From the NCBI GenBank assembly GCA_018065745.1, contig JAGHSS010000008.1:1-7275 (forward strand): a stretch of DNA of 7,275 bases. The letters are read 5' to 3'. Under the pieces are notes generated by a model. That model had not been told where the DNA came from. It did no database searches and saw only the letters and a program-made list of their open reading frames with translations. Every line of letters starts with the position of its first letter. Within the stretch, counting starts at the first letter, position 1. Positions 1 to 5,571 of this stretch are shown here, one piece after another. The position numbers and the translations under genes are program-made. Origin of the DNA: Candidatus Neoflavobacterium equi. Lineage in GTDB: Bacteria; Bacteroidota; Bacteroidia; Flavobacteriales; Flavobacteriaceae.

Positions 1-4
1 ATTT

Positions 5-12
5 TATCTTTG
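5..12 (+). promoter_or_regulatory. Bacteroidota-type -7 promoter element for the yicC-gmk-nadD operon
   Basis: The octamer TATCTTTG is an exact match to the Bacteroidota sigma-ABfr -7 consensus TAnnTTTG. It lies 22 bases before the yicC ATG at 35, which would give a leader of roughly 15-18 bases. The -33 TTG would fall left of the window and cannot be checked. The short, AT-rich leader has no Shine-Dalgarno sequence, as is usual in this phylum. I infer that this promoter drives all three genes, because the gaps inside the operon are too short for other promoters. Confidence 0.7.
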
Positions 13-34
13 TAGCTATTATTTTTTCACATCT

Positions 35-895
35 ATGATTCAATCCATGACTGGTTATGGCAAAGCAAGCTTGCAATTGCCTACAAAAAAAATTACAGTA
101 GAACTAAAGTCTTTAAACAGTAAAGGTTTAGATCTCAACACACGAATGCCGTCCATATATAGAGAAATGGAATTGGGATTGCGCAATCAAATTGCACAAG
201 TTCTGGAACGTGGTAAGGTTGATTTTTCACTTTATATTGAAGTGACAGCTGAAGAAACATCTACAAAGATTAATGTTCCTATTGTAAAATCTTACATCAA
301 ACAGATGCAAGCTATTTTACCAGATGCTGACGCTACAGAATTGATGAAAATGGCTGTAAGAATGCCAGATGCATTAAAGACTGAACGCGATGAGATTGAT
401 GAAAATGAGTGGAAAACTATTCAAGGTGTCATTACTGAAGCTTTGGAAAACATCAAACAATTCAGAATTGATGAAGGGCAGTCTCTTGAAAGAGATTTCA
501 TCAACCGCATTCAAAACATCAAAAATTTGATGGACAAGGCTGTTGCATTGGACCCGGAAAGAATTGCGTCTGTAAAAGAACGCTTGAGTACTGCAATTGC
601 TGAATTGAATGTCAATGTGGACCAAAGTAGATATGAACAAGAATTGATCTATTACATTGAAAAATTAGACATTAATGAAGAAAAAGTAAGATTGGGTAAC
701 CATCTTGAATACTTCATCACTACTTTGGAAGGTCAAGAAGCTAATGGCAGAAAACTTGGTTTCATCACTCAAGAAATGGGTAGAGAAATCAACACCATGG
801 GTTCTAAATCCAACCATTCAGAAATGCAGAAATTAGTTGTTCAAATGAAGGATGAATTAGAGAAGATTAAAGAACAAGTACTTAACGTATTATAG
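35..895 (+). CDS. yicC: YicC/YloC-family endoribonuclease
   Basis: Cytoplasmic protein of 286 residues, the usual length for the YicC/YloC family. E. coli YicC is reported to be an endoribonuclease; its targets in Bacteroidota are not known to me. The N-terminal domain opens with the family signature MTGYG (residues 5-9), followed by the conserved LKSLN stretch (about 24-28). The middle holds EGQSLERD (147-154) and RYEQEL (199-204). The C-terminal DUF1732-type domain carries EGQEANGRKLGF and QEMGREINTMGSKS (about 232-259) and ends in a charged helix. The family is nearly complete here, with no frameshift or truncation. The ATG at 35 is chosen because MIQSMTGYG is the standard family N-terminus and a -7 element sits 22 bases upstream. 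It is the first gene of an operon with gmk (20-base gap) and nadD. Family assignment is very secure; the RNase activity is transferred from the family. Confidence 0.95.
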   Translation: MIQSMTGYGKASLQLPTKKITVELKSLNSKGLDLNTRMPSIYREMELGLRNQIAQVLERGKVDFSLYIEVTAEETSTKINVPIVKSYIKQMQAILPDADATELMKMAVRMPDALKTERDEIDENEWKTIQGVITEALENIKQFRIDEGQSLERDFINRIQNIKNLMDKAVALDPERIASVKERLSTAIAELNVNVDQSRYEQELIYYIEKLDINEEKVRLGNHLEYFITTLEGQEANGRKLGFITQEMGREINTMGSKSNHSEMQKLVVQMKDELEKIKEQVLNVL

Positions 896-915
896 AAATA
901 CACAACAACACAACA

Positions 916-1488
916 ATGAATACAGGAGGCAAATTAATTGTTTTCTCAGCTCCGTCAGGATCTGGAAAGACAACCATAGTTAGACATCTATTAGAACAGC
1001 CGGATTTAAATTTAGAATTTTCTATTTCTGCCGCAACTCGTGAGCCAAGAGGTAAGGAAATTAACGGTACAGATTATTACTTTATATCTTTGGAAGATTT
1101 CAAAAATCACATCAAAAAAGAAGATTTTGTGGAATGGGAAGAAGTATACAGAGATAATTTCTACGGGACCTTAAAGACTGAAATTGAACGTATTTGGGCT
1201 TTGGGTAAAAATGTAATTTTTGACATTGATGTTGCAGGAGGATTGCGAATTAAAAAGAAATTCCCAGATCAAACACTTGCCGTGTTTGTGAAACCACCAA
1301 GCATTGATGAACTTAAAATAAGACTAAAGAAACGCTCAACAGAAAGCGAAGACAAGATCAATATGCGCATCGCAAAAGCATCTGTTGAACTGGCAACTGC
1401 ACCTCAATTTGACACCATCATAAAAAATTATGACTTGGACACAGCAAAGAAGGATGCTTATGAGTTAGTTAAAAACTTTACTAAATAA
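916..1488 (+). CDS. gmk: Guanylate kinase
   Basis: ATP:GMP phosphotransferase that makes GDP (and dGDP) from GMP (dGMP). It is an essential cytoplasmic step in guanine nucleotide synthesis and salvage. The protein has 190 residues, a normal length. The P-loop APSGSGKT covers residues 12-19, with Lys18 contacting the phosphates. The GMP-binding block follows, with SAATREPRG at 38-46 (Ser38, Arg42, Arg45) and GTDYYF at 51-56. Next come VEWEEVY (about 72-78), YGT (83-85) and the acidic strand IFDIDVAGG (101-109), which matches the GMP-contacting Asp/Glu strand of the family. The lid region has KKRSTESEDKINMR (138-151), with the arginines expected to close on ATP. Nothing is missing. It starts 20 bases after yicC, and nadD starts 5 bases after its stop, so the three are surely co-transcribed. 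No Shine-Dalgarno is visible. Confidence 0.97.
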   Translation: MNTGGKLIVFSAPSGSGKTTIVRHLLEQPDLNLEFSISAATREPRGKEINGTDYYFISLEDFKNHIKKEDFVEWEEVYRDNFYGTLKTEIERIWALGKNVIFDIDVAGGLRIKKKFPDQTLAVFVKPPSIDELKIRLKKRSTESEDKINMRIAKASVELATAPQFDTIIKNYDLDTAKKDAYELVKNFTK

Positions 1489-1493
1489 AAGAC

Positions 1494-2075
1494 ATGAAAA
1501 TAGGTTTATATTTCGGAACGTTCAATCCCATTCACGTTGGACATCTTATCATTGCCAATCACATGGCTGAACATTCTGACTTGGACCAAATATGGATGGT
1601 GGTAACCCCACACAATCCTTTAAAAAAGAAAGCTTCGCTTGTGGATGACCATCACCGCTTGGAGATGGTCCACATAGCGACCAAAGGCTATGATAAAATT
1701 CATGCTTCTGACATTGAATTTAAACTTCCACAGCCAAATTACACAGTCAACACCCTGGCACATTTGGAAGAACGTTTCCCAAAACATACCTTTTGCCTCA
1801 TTATGGGAGAAGACAATTTAATCTCCCTTGAAAAATGGAAGAATTATGATGTGATTTTGGAGAAATACAAAATATACATCTACCCAAGAATTGCTGAGGG
1901 AGAAGTTCCTGAGCACTTTTTAAATCATCCAAATGTCATTAAGGTGGACGCTCCTATCATTGAACTTTCTTCTACTTTTATCAGAGAGAACATCAAACTT
2001 GGCAAAAATATTACTCCAATGATTGATCGTCAGGTTTGGGACTATATTGACCACAACCTTTTCTACAAAAAATAA
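1494..2075 (+). CDS. nadD: Nicotinate-nucleotide adenylyltransferase
   Basis: Transfers AMP from ATP to nicotinate mononucleotide, giving deamido-NAD and pyrophosphate. This is the central step of NAD synthesis, in the cytoplasm. The protein has 193 residues, typical for bacterial NadD. The nucleotidyltransferase signature GTFNPIHVGH lies at residues 8-17, with the HxGH motif at 14-17 for ATP binding and catalysis. Further family landmarks are TPHNPLKKK (38-46) and NYTVNTL (82-88) in the substrate pocket, MGEDNLISLEKW (104-115), and the C-terminal ATP-binding motif SSTFIR (159-164). No key residue is missing. It starts 5 bases after gmk stops, so it is the last gene of the yicC-gmk-nadD operon. 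No T-tailed terminator follows: the palindrome at 2101-2136 has the wrong polarity, so readthrough into the next gene is possible. Confidence 0.97.
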   Translation: MKIGLYFGTFNPIHVGHLIIANHMAEHSDLDQIWMVVTPHNPLKKKASLVDDHHRLEMVHIATKGYDKIHASDIEFKLPQPNYTVNTLAHLEERFPKHTFCLIMGEDNLISLEKWKNYDVILEKYKIYIYPRIAEGEVPEHFLNHPNVIKVDAPIIELSSTFIRENIKLGKNITPMIDRQVWDYIDHNLFYKK

Positions 2076-2100
2076 AAAGGATTAACGGTTCATTAATTCC

Positions 2101-2136
2101 ATTTTTTAATAAAGTTCCCTAACTTTATTAAAAAAT
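2101..2136. promoter_or_regulatory. Perfect 16-bp palindrome at the yqhD start, possible operator
   Basis: Bases 2101-2116 and 2121-2136 are exact reverse complements, separated by the tetraloop CCCT, and the right arm ends 4 bases before the ATG at 2141. Only one of the sixteen pairs is G-C. The outer ends are a T-run on the left and an A-run on the right, the opposite polarity to an intrinsic terminator, so I do not call it one. The loop and right arm contain TAACTTTA (2120-2127), a -7 element with one mismatch to TAnnTTTG; no -33 TTG is visible at the right distance. It could be a repressor operator covering the yqhD promoter. On a transcript reading through from nadD it could also be a hairpin hiding the ribosome entry region. 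The symmetry is seen directly; the role is inference. Confidence 0.6.
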
Positions 2137-2140
2137 TACT

Positions 2141-3310
2141 ATGCAAACATTTGAACTATACAATCCTACCAAAATACTTTTTGGAGAACATCAGATTGAA
2201 AAATTACCTGAATTACTTCCCGCTAATGCAAAAATTCTTGTAGTTTATGGCGGAGGAAGTATTTTCAAAAACGGCATTCACACCCGTGTAACTGAAGCAA
2301 TCAAAGACTTCCAATACTTGGAATTTAGTGGTGTGGAACCCAATCCTACCTATGAAACATTAAGCAAGGCTGTTGCCCTTGTAAAATCTGAACATATTAC
2401 TTTCATACTTGCTGTTGGTGGCGGAAGCGTTATTGATGGTGTAAAATTCATTTCAGCTGCTGCAACTTTTGATGGTGATGCTAAAGAAATTTTGCGCAAA
2501 AAAATTCTGTTCAAAACGGGATCTTCAAACCCTGTTCCTTTTGGAGCCGTGCTTACCTTACCTGCAACAGGAAGTGAAATGAACTCTGGAGGTGTGGTAT
2601 CCATTGCTGAAACTCAAGAAAAGTTAACCTTTGGAGGTAGCGCATTGTTTCCTGTCTTTTCCATTTGTGAACCTAGTGTCATCAAATCACTACCAAAGAG
2701 ACAGATTCAAAACGGTGTGGTTGATGCATTCAATCACGTTTTAGAACAGTATTTAACTTACAATCACGACGCCATTTTACAAGATAGAACTGCAGAGGGA
2801 ATTCTTCAAACACTGATAGAGATTGGTCCTGATGTAGTGGAACAACCTGATAATTACAAATTGGCTTCCAATTTTATGTGGAGTTGTACTTTTGCATTAA
2901 ACGGACAATTAAACAAAGGTGTACCTACTGATTGGGCTACACATATGATTGGTCACGAATTGACCGCTTTATATGGCATTGATCACGCCAGAACACTTGC
3001 TATTGTAGGTCCTAACCTATACCGATCCTTGTTTGAATCTAAAAAGGGTAAATTAGCGCAATACGGCAGACGCGTTTGGAATATTACAGATGGTAATGCT
3101 GATGAAATTGCTTCAAAGGCTATTGATAAAACGGTTGCTTTTTACCACCAAATGGGTATGCAAACCAAACTATCTGAATACACAGAAGATTATGCAAACA
3201 CTGCAGACATCATAGCACAGCGATTTGTTGAAAGAAATTGGTTGGGATTAGGAGAACGCAAGCTTGTGACTCCAGACCTGGTAAAGGAAATCATTGCAAA
3301 CAGTATATAA
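2141..3310 (+). CDS. yqhD: YqhD-type NADPH-dependent aldehyde reductase (iron-containing alcohol dehydrogenase family)
   Basis: Predicted to reduce short-chain aldehydes to alcohols with NADPH in the cytoplasm. In E. coli the enzyme removes toxic aldehydes such as those from lipid peroxidation. The 389 residues align along the whole length with my memory of E. coli YqhD (387). Landmarks in order are NPTKILFG (8-15); GGGS (37-40), whose Ser sits near the 2'-phosphate of NADPH; AVGGGSVIDG (91-100); and TLPATGSE (139-146). Metal ligands are Asp195 and His199 in VVDAFNHVLEQY, His268 in DWATHMIGHELTA, and His282 in GIDHARTLAIV. They correspond to Asp194, His198, His267 and His281 of the E. coli enzyme, which binds zinc despite the family name. 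The start fits the family N-terminus. Upstream is the perfect palindrome; downstream is a strong terminator. No YqhC-like regulator is adjacent. Exact substrate is unknown, and a butanol dehydrogenase label would be equally compatible. Confidence 0.92.
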   Translation: MQTFELYNPTKILFGEHQIEKLPELLPANAKILVVYGGGSIFKNGIHTRVTEAIKDFQYLEFSGVEPNPTYETLSKAVALVKSEHITFILAVGGGSVIDGVKFISAAATFDGDAKEILRKKILFKTGSSNPVPFGAVLTLPATGSEMNSGGVVSIAETQEKLTFGGSALFPVFSICEPSVIKSLPKRQIQNGVVDAFNHVLEQYLTYNHDAILQDRTAEGILQTLIEIGPDVVEQPDNYKLASNFMWSCTFALNGQLNKGVPTDWATHMIGHELTALYGIDHARTLAIVGPNLYRSLFESKKGKLAQYGRRVWNITDGNADEIASKAIDKTVAFYHQMGMQTKLSEYTEDYANTADIIAQRFVERNWLGLGERKLVTPDLVKEIIANSI

Positions 3311-3311
3311 T

Positions 3312-3345
3312 AAAAAACCTAACGATTACTCGTTAGGTTTTTTTT
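3312..3345. terminator. Bidirectional intrinsic terminator between yqhD and the lipoprotein gene
   Basis: Arms 3312-3324 (A-run, then ACCTAACG-type sequence) and 3331-3343 pair perfectly over 13 bp. One more A-T pair leaves the loop TTAC. The right arm ends in eight T's (3338-3345), and on the minus strand the left arm gives six U's. It begins 2 bases after the yqhD stop and ends 5 bases before the stop of the minus-strand lipoprotein gene, so it can end both convergent transcripts. Confidence 0.93.
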
Positions 3346-3349
3346 ATAC

Positions 3350-4231
3350 TTATTCTGGTATGTTTTTCATTTTAGCAAAGTCTTTGACACCGCCTCCAAC
3401 TTTTAAATATTGTATGTATCCCACACCTTCAAACTCATATACCGTTCCTGATGATCTGTGCGTCAATCTGATTCTACTGTCATTGACAATAGTGAAGACA
3501 AATTCTTCATTCCCCCAGAAGTCATAATCCAATGTTAGAATCTTAGAGTAAGGATCATTGTTTATGTTGAACACATCATAAACTCCTGTATATCTCCAAG
3601 AAATATTGTTTAAACCTGTGTTTGGATTGTTAGTAGACGATTGGAATTGGTTTCCTCTAGATAAGAACTTGATGAAATTCTCATTGTCAAAATCATTCAA
3701 AACACCATAGTTACTTGTGTATACTTTTTTCCAAGCTTGGAATTCTTGTAAGAAGTAATTCATATTTTGGTAGAAGACCGCATCATAATCATAGTTGTTT
3801 ACATTGTAACCATACAAGACGTAAGATGTGTTTTGTGATCTGTCATACAATTCAATTCTATTTCCACCCATATATGATATTTCAAGGGTGTAATATCCAT
3901 AACTGTCGTGGTTGACAGTAACTGTATTAAAAGTGGTATTAAAAGTTCCGACATCAATACCTAAACCATTACCAGTATATCCAAAACCGGACATATTGTT
4001 GTTGGCATAAACCACTCGGTTAATAAAAGATATTGTAAAAGCACGATCTAAAAATGGAACACTACCATTTCCACGTGTCGCATCATAATCAACCTCCCAT
4101 AAATCATATTGCTGAATAAACAACCCAAGATCATTTTGCTGAGGATAATCATCATAATAGGTATCTGATGTACATCCCACTAGTAAAAATGTAGGTATAC
4201 ATATTAACAGGAATAATTTTATCAATTTCAT
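3350..4231 (-). CDS. Conserved-looking lipoprotein of unknown function with two internal repeats
   Basis: Function unknown. From the ATG at 4231 the product has 293 residues. It begins with a lipoprotein signal peptide: a positively charged start MKLIK, a hydrophobic core, and the lipobox LVGC with lipidated Cys20. The acidic, Tyr-rich residues after Cys20 (TSDTYYDDY) resemble the surface-export signals of Bacteroidota lipoproteins, so an outer-membrane, perhaps surface, location is inferred. The mature part looks beta-rich with many Asn, Tyr and Asp. It contains two related halves: F-x-Q-x-aromatic-x-x-W at 38-45 and 160-167, and R-I-x-L-x-x-R-S-x-x-T-x-Y-x-x-x-G at 125-141 and 253-269. I recall flavobacterial relatives wrongly named nicotinic acid mononucleotide adenylyltransferase because they lie near nadD. 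No HxGH or SSTxIR motif is present, so that name is not supported here. An upstream in-frame ATG at 4249 adds six residues (MLKVKV); the later ATG gives the more normal signal peptide. Confidence 0.85.
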   Translation of the reverse strand: MKLIKLFLLICIPTFLLVGCTSDTYYDDYPQQNDLGLFIQQYDLWEVDYDATRGNGSVPFLDRAFTISFINRVVYANNNMSGFGYTGNGLGIDVGTFNTTFNTVTVNHDSYGYYTLEISYMGGNRIELYDRSQNTSYVLYGYNVNNYDYDAVFYQNMNYFLQEFQAWKKVYTSNYGVLNDFDNENFIKFLSRGNQFQSSTNNPNTGLNNISWRYTGVYDVFNINNDPYSKILTLDYDFWGNEEFVFTIVNDSRIRLTHRSSGTVYEFEGVGYIQYLKVGGGVKDFAKMKNIPE

Positions 4232-4286
4232 AACTTTAACTTTTAACATTTCTATTTTACCTTGACAATAAATGTGCCATTAACTG

Positions 4287-4294
4287 CAAATATA
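4287..4294 (-). promoter_or_regulatory. -7 promoter element for the lipoprotein gene
   Basis: Read on the minus strand, 4294-4287 is TATATTTG, an exact TAnnTTTG match, 55 bases before the preferred ATG at 4231 (37 before the alternative at 4249). No -33 TTG is found 17-23 bases upstream. A direct repeat AAGTTAT (plus strand 4294-4300 and 4306-4312, 12-base period) touches its upstream side and could bind an activator; that is speculative. Confidence 0.55.
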
Positions 4295-4337
4295 AGTTAT
4301 AACGCAAGTTATTATTTTATGTTTCATCTAATTTCTG

Positions 4338-4345
4338 TACTTTTG
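4338..4345 (+). promoter_or_regulatory. -7 promoter element for gpsA
   Basis: TACTTTTG matches the TAnnTTTG consensus exactly and lies 22 bases before the gpsA ATG at 4368, the same distance as between the -7 element and ATG of yicC. The implied leader is about 15-18 bases and AT-rich, with no Shine-Dalgarno. No clear -33 TTG is present upstream. It faces away from the minus-strand element at 4287-4294, making this a divergent promoter region. Confidence 0.65.
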
Positions 4346-4367
4346 ACTTTAAAATTCATATTTAAAA

Positions 4368-5363
4368 ATGGGTAAGAATCCAAAGTTTGCTGTAATTGGA
4401 GGAGGTAGCTGGGCAACTGCAATAGTTAAAATGCTGAGTGAGAACCTTACAGAGATTGCTTGGTACATGAGAAACGACAGTGCAATTGCACATCTGAAAC
4501 AATCAGGCCACAATCCAAATTACTTGCAGTCTGTAGCTTTTTGTAACGAGCAATTAAAATTGACAAATGATATCAATGAAGCCGTAGCTTATGCGGACTT
4601 CGTTATTTTTGCTATTCCATCTGCTTTCCTAAGCAAGGAACTTGAGAATTTAACTGAAAGCTTGGAAGGAAAAGTAGTGTTTTCTGCAATTAAAGGTATT
4701 GTTCCAGAAACGAATCTTATTGTTGGGAACCACTTCCACTTGAAATATAATATTCCATTGGAAAAAATTGGAGTTATTACAGGTCCTTGTCACGCTGAAG
4801 AGGTTGCGTTGGAGCGCTTATCTTATTTAACCATCGCTTGTGGTGATGCAGAAAATGCAGCTACACTGGCTAGTAAATTGAATAGCCACTACATAAAAAC
4901 AAAAATATCTGACGATATTATTGGTACTGAATATGCTGCTATGTTGAAAAACATATACTCTATTGCAGCAGGGATTGCACACGGATTGGGTTATGGAGAT
5001 AACTTCCAAGCCTTGTTGATGAGTAATGCCATTAGAGAAATGAAAAAATTCATCAAAAAAGTACACAAGATGAAACGCAACATCAATGACTCTGCCTATT
5101 TGGGAGATTTATTGGTTACTGGATATTCTGTGTTTTCAAGAAACAGAATGTTTGGTAATATGATTGGTAAAGGATATACCGTTATGTCTGCTCAAATGGA
5201 AATGAGTATGATTGCTGAAGGGTATTATGCTGCCAAAAGTGCGCATTTACTCAATGAAGAATTGGGTGCTAAAACCCCGATTATCAATGCTGTATACAGT
5301 ATTTTATATGAAGGAAAAGACCCTAAAAAAGTATTTAAAAAATTAACTGAAAAACTTGATTAA
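4368..5363 (+). CDS. gpsA: Glycerol-3-phosphate dehydrogenase [NAD(P)+]
   Basis: Reduces dihydroxyacetone phosphate to sn-glycerol-3-phosphate, the backbone for phospholipid synthesis; cytoplasmic. The 331 residues match the usual GpsA length. The Rossmann fold starts at FAVIGGGSWATA (7-18). This is a GxGxxA version of the dinucleotide motif, with Ala16 where many GpsA proteins have Gly. Further landmarks are FAIPS (81-85) and SAIKG (106-110, Lys109). Then come ITGPCHAEEVA (137-147), EYAAMLKNIYSIAAGIAHGLGYGDN (188-212) with the catalytic Lys194, and GDLLVTGYSVFSRNRMFG (246-263) with the substrate-binding Arg258-Asn259. AEGYYAAKSA (283-292) closes the C-terminal domain. All catalytic residues are present. 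It forms its own transcription unit, with a -7 element 22 bases upstream and a strong terminator 28 bases after the stop. The divergent neighbour is the lipoprotein gene. Confidence 0.95.
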   Translation: MGKNPKFAVIGGGSWATAIVKMLSENLTEIAWYMRNDSAIAHLKQSGHNPNYLQSVAFCNEQLKLTNDINEAVAYADFVIFAIPSAFLSKELENLTESLEGKVVFSAIKGIVPETNLIVGNHFHLKYNIPLEKIGVITGPCHAEEVALERLSYLTIACGDAENAATLASKLNSHYIKTKISDDIIGTEYAAMLKNIYSIAAGIAHGLGYGDNFQALLMSNAIREMKKFIKKVHKMKRNINDSAYLGDLLVTGYSVFSRNRMFGNMIGKGYTVMSAQMEMSMIAEGYYAAKSAHLLNEELGAKTPIINAVYSILYEGKDPKKVFKKLTEKLD

Positions 5364-5391
5364 CAACAGGTTTTTCAATTTTCATAACTTC

Positions 5392-5459
5392 AAAACCTCT
5401 TTTAAGAATCACAATCCATTGAATATCAATATGTTGAATTCTTAAAAGAGGTTTTTTTT
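5392..5459 (+). terminator. Intrinsic terminator after gpsA with an 18-bp stem and long loop
   Basis: Arms 5392-5409 and 5438-5455 are perfect reverse complements over 18 bp (AAAACCTC... with ...GAGGTTTT), followed by T's to 5459, eight in all. The 28-base loop (5410-5437) is unusually long. It contains a small nested hairpin, ATTGA-ATA-TCAAT, at 5418-5430. The A-run on the left arm is only four bases, so termination is stronger in the plus direction, matching gpsA. There is no gene on the minus strand that would need it. Confidence 0.9.
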
Positions 5460-5523
5460 ACCATTCAAATATTAAAAACGGTTTTTATAAGTTATTCATT
5501 ACAAGGGAGTTACAAGCGCTGCC

Positions 5524-5551
5524 TTGGTTAAATTTATACCACTTATATTTG
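5524..5551 (+). promoter_or_regulatory. Promoter of the terC-family gene (-33 TTG, 17-base spacer, -7 TATATTTG)
   Basis: TTG at 5524-5526, a 17-base spacer and TATATTTG at 5544-5551 fit the flavobacterial consensus TTG-N17-23-TAnnTTTG. This is the only promoter in the window with both boxes. Transcription would start near 5556-5559, leaving a leader of about 15 bases before the ATG at 5572. That is far too short for a yybP-ykoY manganese riboswitch, which precedes some terC/alx genes elsewhere. An imperfect dyad (5502-5509 with 5519-5526) overlaps the -33 box. Confidence 0.75.
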
Positions 5552-5571
5552 GCAAATCAAAAAGAATCACA

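Noticed and set aside
374..640. Minus-strand open frame inside yicC (and similar ones inside yqhD, gpsA, terC and the lipoprotein gene)
   Set aside because: These are opposite-strand shadows of secure genes, with no promoter or recognisable product.
2101..2136. Terminator for the yicC-gmk-nadD operon
   Set aside because: The 3' arm ends in A's on both strands and no T-tract follows, so it lacks the layout of an intrinsic terminator.
3294..3527. Plus-strand open frame of 77 codons over the yqhD end and terminator
   Set aside because: It reads through a strong terminator and lies opposite the lipoprotein coding sequence; no start signal or recognisable protein.
4232..4249. Earlier ATG (4249) for the lipoprotein, adding MLKVKV
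   Set aside because: The ATG at 4231 gives a standard lipoprotein signal peptide beginning MKLIK; the extension is possible but adds nothing recognisable.
5474..5486. AAAAA-CGG-TTTTT dyad upstream of the terC-family promoter
   Set aside because: Short AT-only symmetry of a kind expected by chance in such AT-rich sequence.
5524..5571. N-terminal extension of the terC-family protein from a TTG codon
   Set aside because: The -7 box lies inside it and the TTG fits the -33 box, so this region should not be transcribed as part of the message.
5460..5571. Possible yybP-ykoY manganese riboswitch ahead of the terC-family gene
   Set aside because: The promoter at 5524-5551 leaves only about 15 bases of leader, and the conserved riboswitch core is not seen.
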